NCBI RefSeq assembly: GCF_000010305.1
Contig: NC_012489.1
Coordinates: 3,603,646 to 3,667,645, forward strand
DNA length: 64,000 bases
From: Gemmatimonas aurantiaca T-27
GTDB taxonomy: Bacteria; Gemmatimonadota; Gemmatimonadetes; Gemmatimonadales; Gemmatimonadaceae
Direction of reading: 5' to 3'
The notes under the pieces were generated by a model. The model was not told the origin of the DNA. It saw nothing but the letters and a program-made list of their open reading frames with translations, and did no database searches. This document shows positions 61,458-64,000 of the stretch, one piece after another. Each line of letters starts with the position of its first letter. Positions within the stretch are counted from its first letter, which is position 1. A program made the position numbers and the translations under genes.

Positions 61458-63002
61458 ATGGAACGCCGACTCTTCCTTGCCGATCTGACGCGCTACGCCG
61501 CCCTCTGCGCCGTCGTCCCCAACATCTGGCGCGTCACCTCGCGCCCACACTTCGCCGACAATCCGTTCGGCCTGGGCGTCTCGTCCGGTGATCCAACCCC
61601 CACCGGCGGTGTGCTCTGGACCCGTCTTGCCCCGCGCCCCAACGATCCCGATGGTGGCATGGAAGGCACACGCGCGACCGTCGATTGGGAAGTCGCCCAC
61701 GATGATCAGTTCAAGAACATCGTGACCAAAGGACGCGCGACGGCCGGACCGGAACTCGCCTACAGCATTCACGTCGACGTGGACGGACTCGAGCCCGATC
61801 GGTGGTACTTCTACCGCTTCATGAGCGGCGAAGCCGTGAGCCCGACCGGTCGATTCCGCACCACGCCGCCAGACGGCGCGCGCACGCCGCTGCACATGGC
61901 GTTCATGTCATGCCAGCGCTGGGACCAGGGGTTGTTCACCGCGCTCGGACACGTCGCACGCGAGGAGCAACTCGACCTCGCCATCCACCTCGGCGACTAC
62001 ATCTACGAAGGCGCGAGTCCCGCCACGGCCCTGCGCAAACATCAGGGCCTCGAGATCCGCACGCTCGACGACTATCGCCGTCGGTATGCGCAGTACAAGA
62101 GCGATCCCAATCTGCGCGCCGCACACGAGCGATGCCCGTGGCTCGTCACGTGGGATGATCACGAGGTCGACAACAACTACGCCGGTCTCGTGGGCGAAAA
62201 CGTCATGGAGTCGACGGAGCAGATGCAGCAGCGTCGTGCGGCGGCCTATCAAGGCTGGTGGGAACACCAGGCCGTGCGCGTACCACGGGTGAAATCCTGG
62301 GCCGATCTCAACATCACGCGCACCGTGAACTGGGGATCGCTGTCGCGCTTCTACATGCTCGATACCCGGCAATACCGCGACGACCAAGCCTGCGGTGACA
62401 TGATCAAGCCCGTCTGCGCCGATTCGCTCGATCCCAAGCGCACCATGCTCGGTGCCGCGCAGGAACAATGGCTGTACAACGGACTGGGCTCGTCCAAGGC
62501 GCACTGGCAGGTCATCGCCAACCAGGTGATGATGGCACAGTACGATGCTGCTGCAGGGCCCGACTTCCGTGTCTCGATGGACCAGTGGGGTGGCTATCCG
62601 GTCGCACGTGATCGCCTGCTCGGCGAGATCGGCAAGCGCGCCCCCAATCGGACCGTGGTCATCACCGGCGACATCCACACCAATTGGGTGCACGACCTGC
62701 ACAACGGCTTCTCGCGCCCAGACCGACCGGTGATCGCCACGGAATTTGTGGGCACCAGCATCGCCTCCGACGGCGATGGCCGAGACATCGATGCCGCGCG
62801 CCTGTCGACCATGCAGAGTGAAAACCCGCATCTCAAGTGGTACTCCGCGCGTCGCGGTTACGTACGTTGCCGCATCGACGAGCAGGCCTGGAACGTGGAC
62901 TATCGCACCGTGCCGTTTGTCTCGCGTCCCGATGCGCCGATCAGCACCGCGACGTCGTGGCGGTTGCAGCATGGGAAGGCCGGGGCCGAACGCACCGCGT
63001 GA
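61458..63002 (+). CDS. phoD: PhoD-type alkaline phosphatase/phosphodiesterase, Tat-like signal
   Basis: A 514-residue secreted phosphatase. The N terminus MERRLFLADLTRYAALCAVV resembles a twin-arginine signal, normal for PhoD, whose Fe/Ca site is built before export. The fibronectin-like N-terminal domain has GLGVSSGDPTPTGGVLWTRL; the metallophosphatase core has MAFMSCQRWDQG, LAIHLGDYIYEG, VTWDDHEVDNNYAG and VVITGDIHTNWVHDL. All metal-binding segments look intact. It should release phosphate from mono- and diesters outside the cytoplasm. No Pho-box was identified in the 221-base upstream gap. Confidence 0.94.
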   Translation: MERRLFLADLTRYAALCAVVPNIWRVTSRPHFADNPFGLGVSSGDPTPTGGVLWTRLAPRPNDPDGGMEGTRATVDWEVAHDDQFKNIVTKGRATAGPELAYSIHVDVDGLEPDRWYFYRFMSGEAVSPTGRFRTTPPDGARTPLHMAFMSCQRWDQGLFTALGHVAREEQLDLAIHLGDYIYEGASPATALRKHQGLEIRTLDDYRRRYAQYKSDPNLRAAHERCPWLVTWDDHEVDNNYAGLVGENVMESTEQMQQRRAAAYQGWWEHQAVRVPRVKSWADLNITRTVNWGSLSRFYMLDTRQYRDDQACGDMIKPVCADSLDPKRTMLGAAQEQWLYNGLGSSKAHWQVIANQVMMAQYDAAAGPDFRVSMDQWGGYPVARDRLLGEIGKRAPNRTVVITGDIHTNWVHDLHNGFSRPDRPVIATEFVGTSIASDGDGRDIDAARLSTMQSENPHLKWYSARRGYVRCRIDEQAWNVDYRTVPFVSRPDAPISTATSWRLQHGKAGAERTA

Positions 63003-63038
63003 GCGGCGGGGATGTAGGGGACGAGTAGAGGCTGTCCC

Positions 63039-64000
63039 CTACATCCGTGACTGTGCCGGAAAGATCGTGCTGAACTCCCGCGTCGGCATGCGAGCGCCGC
63101 CACGCAGTGTCTGAACGATGTCGTCGGCTCGATCATCATCGCAGCCGATGGAGCGCAGGCTGTGGTAGGCCATGCCAAACGCCAACTCGCGCTCCCCCAT
63201 GAGCGCCTTGCTCACCCCCAGGCGCTCGAAGTGCTCCTGCTCCTGGTCGTTGTGGGTGCGCACGATGATGTCGATGTCGGGATTTTTTGCGCGCACCAGC
63301 TCGATCACATGTCGCGCGTGGTACGGATCGGGCGTCGCGACCACCAGCAGTCGCGCAAACTCCGGCTTGGCGTGTTCCAGAATGCCCGGACGCGTCGCGT
63401 CACCATATACTGCCGTCACGCCCAGCGTGCGCATCGCGTCCACCACACGGCGATCCTGGTCGATGGCGATGAAAGGCACCCCCACTCGCTGCAGTGCGTC
63501 GCCGATGGTGCGGCCCACACGACCATAACCAATCAGGATGGCGTGATTGGCCGGCGTGGCCATCCAGAGATCGGTGCTGTAAAGGCGCGGAGCCTTCTGT
63601 CGCTCGAGGCGATCGAGCAGGCGTGGATAGCGCGCCAGAAACTCGGCCAGACGATCCATGGCCAGGAACAGCAGCGGATTGAGGACGATCGTGACCAGAG
63701 CGGCAGCCAGAATGAGACTGCGCGCTTCTTCCGTGAGCACACCCAGTGTCACGCCGATGCCGGCCAGAATGAATGAGAACTCGCCGATCTGCCCAAAACT
63801 CGCCCCCAGTCGGAGCGAGGCACCCAAGGGGTGTCGCAAGAGCACCATCACCACTGCCGCGACCAGCGTATTGCCCACGATGATGACGGCCGACGTGAGC
63901 GCCACCCGCCCCGGTTCATGCAGCAGTACCGCCGGGTCGATGAGCATGCCGGCCGCCACGAAGAAGATCACGGCGAAGGCATCCTGCATGGGCAATGCGT
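63039..64000 (-). CDS. KefB/YbaL-type cation:proton antiporter, N-terminal part beyond window
   Basis: The last about 320 codons of a monovalent-cation:proton antiporter; the frame is open to base 64000, so the start lies outside. It begins in the mid-membrane domain (LPMQDAFAVIFFVAAGMLID), continues with about five further helices (including SFGQIGEFSFILAGIGVTLG), and then a cytoplasmic TrkA-N/RCK domain with the dinucleotide signature ILIGYGRVGRTIGDAL, AIDQDRRVV and VYGDATRPGILEHAK. This layout matches YbaL/KefB, which move K+ or Na+ against H+ under ligand control. The tail is short, without an additional TrkA-C domain. Confidence 0.9.
   Translation of the reverse strand, partial: ALPMQDAFAVIFFVAAGMLIDPAVLLHEPGRVALTSAVIIVGNTLVAAVVMVLLRHPLGASLRLGASFGQIGEFSFILAGIGVTLGVLTEEARSLILAAALVTIVLNPLLFLAMDRLAEFLARYPRLLDRLERQKAPRLYSTDLWMATPANHAILIGYGRVGRTIGDALQRVGVPFIAIDQDRRVVDAMRTLGVTAVYGDATRPGILEHAKPEFARLLVVATPDPYHARHVIELVRAKNPDIDIIVRTHNDQEQEHFERLGVSKALMGERELAFGMAYHSLRSIGCDDDRADDIVQTLRGGARMPTREFSTIFPAQSRM

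Overview
This 64 kb window is GC-rich chromosomal DNA from a Gram-negative-type bacterium. It has outer-membrane machinery (Omp85-type barrel, TolC, RND pump), Tat and lipoprotein signals, and a set of family variants (long multi-domain ADOP-type permease, SWIB/histone-H1-like fusion, DUF4159/DUF4175-MoxR cluster, photoactive-yellow-protein-like PAS protein) that resembles Gemmatimonadota. That assignment is an inference from gene content; no rRNA is present to confirm it. I found no tRNA, rRNA, IS element, prophage or CRISPR array.

Layout. 1-7 kb (minus strand): a 5' GroES-like fragment cut by the window edge, an M24 peptidase, a membrane protein, a secreted esterase, signal peptidase I, a Lys/Ala-rich SWIB protein, endonuclease IV and a lipoprotein. 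7-9.7 kb (plus): proline catabolism (pruA) and a PhzF-like enzyme. 9.7-13.2 kb: two divergent cyclic-di-GMP genes, one of them split by an in-frame TGA. 13.2-17.7 kb (minus): a complete tripartite MacAB-like exporter (permease, adaptor, ATPase). 17.9-26.5 kb: glutamate synthase large subunit, a tail-to-tail overlapping HEAT-repeat gene and an Omp85-like barrel protein. 26.6-32.9 kb: two M20 amidohydrolases, a Tat-exported class V aminotransferase and a group II PLP decarboxylase. 32.9-35.7 kb: hybrid histidine kinase and DedA protein. 35.8-42.4 kb (minus): tetR-tolC-adaptor-acrB efflux operon with ATGA overlaps and a pair of palindromic operators. 42.5-44.5 kb: XdhC and a MocA-like nucleotidyltransferase. 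44.5-45.4 kb: a Spy-like periplasmic protein.

45.7-60.0 kb is the most notable block: eight co-directional, tightly packed genes encoding a vWA/glutamine-amidotransferase-like membrane protein, a caspase-fold protein that appears to lack its catalytic Cys, a TPR-gluzincin, a DUF4159 protein, a MoxR AAA+ ATPase, a DUF58 protein, a BatA-like vWA protein and a giant DUF4175 membrane protein carrying 30 perfect Gly-Gln-Gln repeats. Three separate MIDAS-type vWA domains next to one MoxR suggest an envelope-associated chaperone/assembly machine of unknown job.

60.0-64 kb: a four-helix-bundle (23S-IVP family) gene bracketed by ~30 bp inverted repeats; a photoactive-yellow-protein homologue in which the chromophore Cys is Ser; a Tat-type PhoD phosphatase; and the C-terminal part of a KefB/YbaL-type antiporter cut by the window end.

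Start sites were chosen by signal peptides, Shine-Dalgarno sequences, overlaps and family alignment from memory; all database-type assignments are recognition by eye and were not computed.
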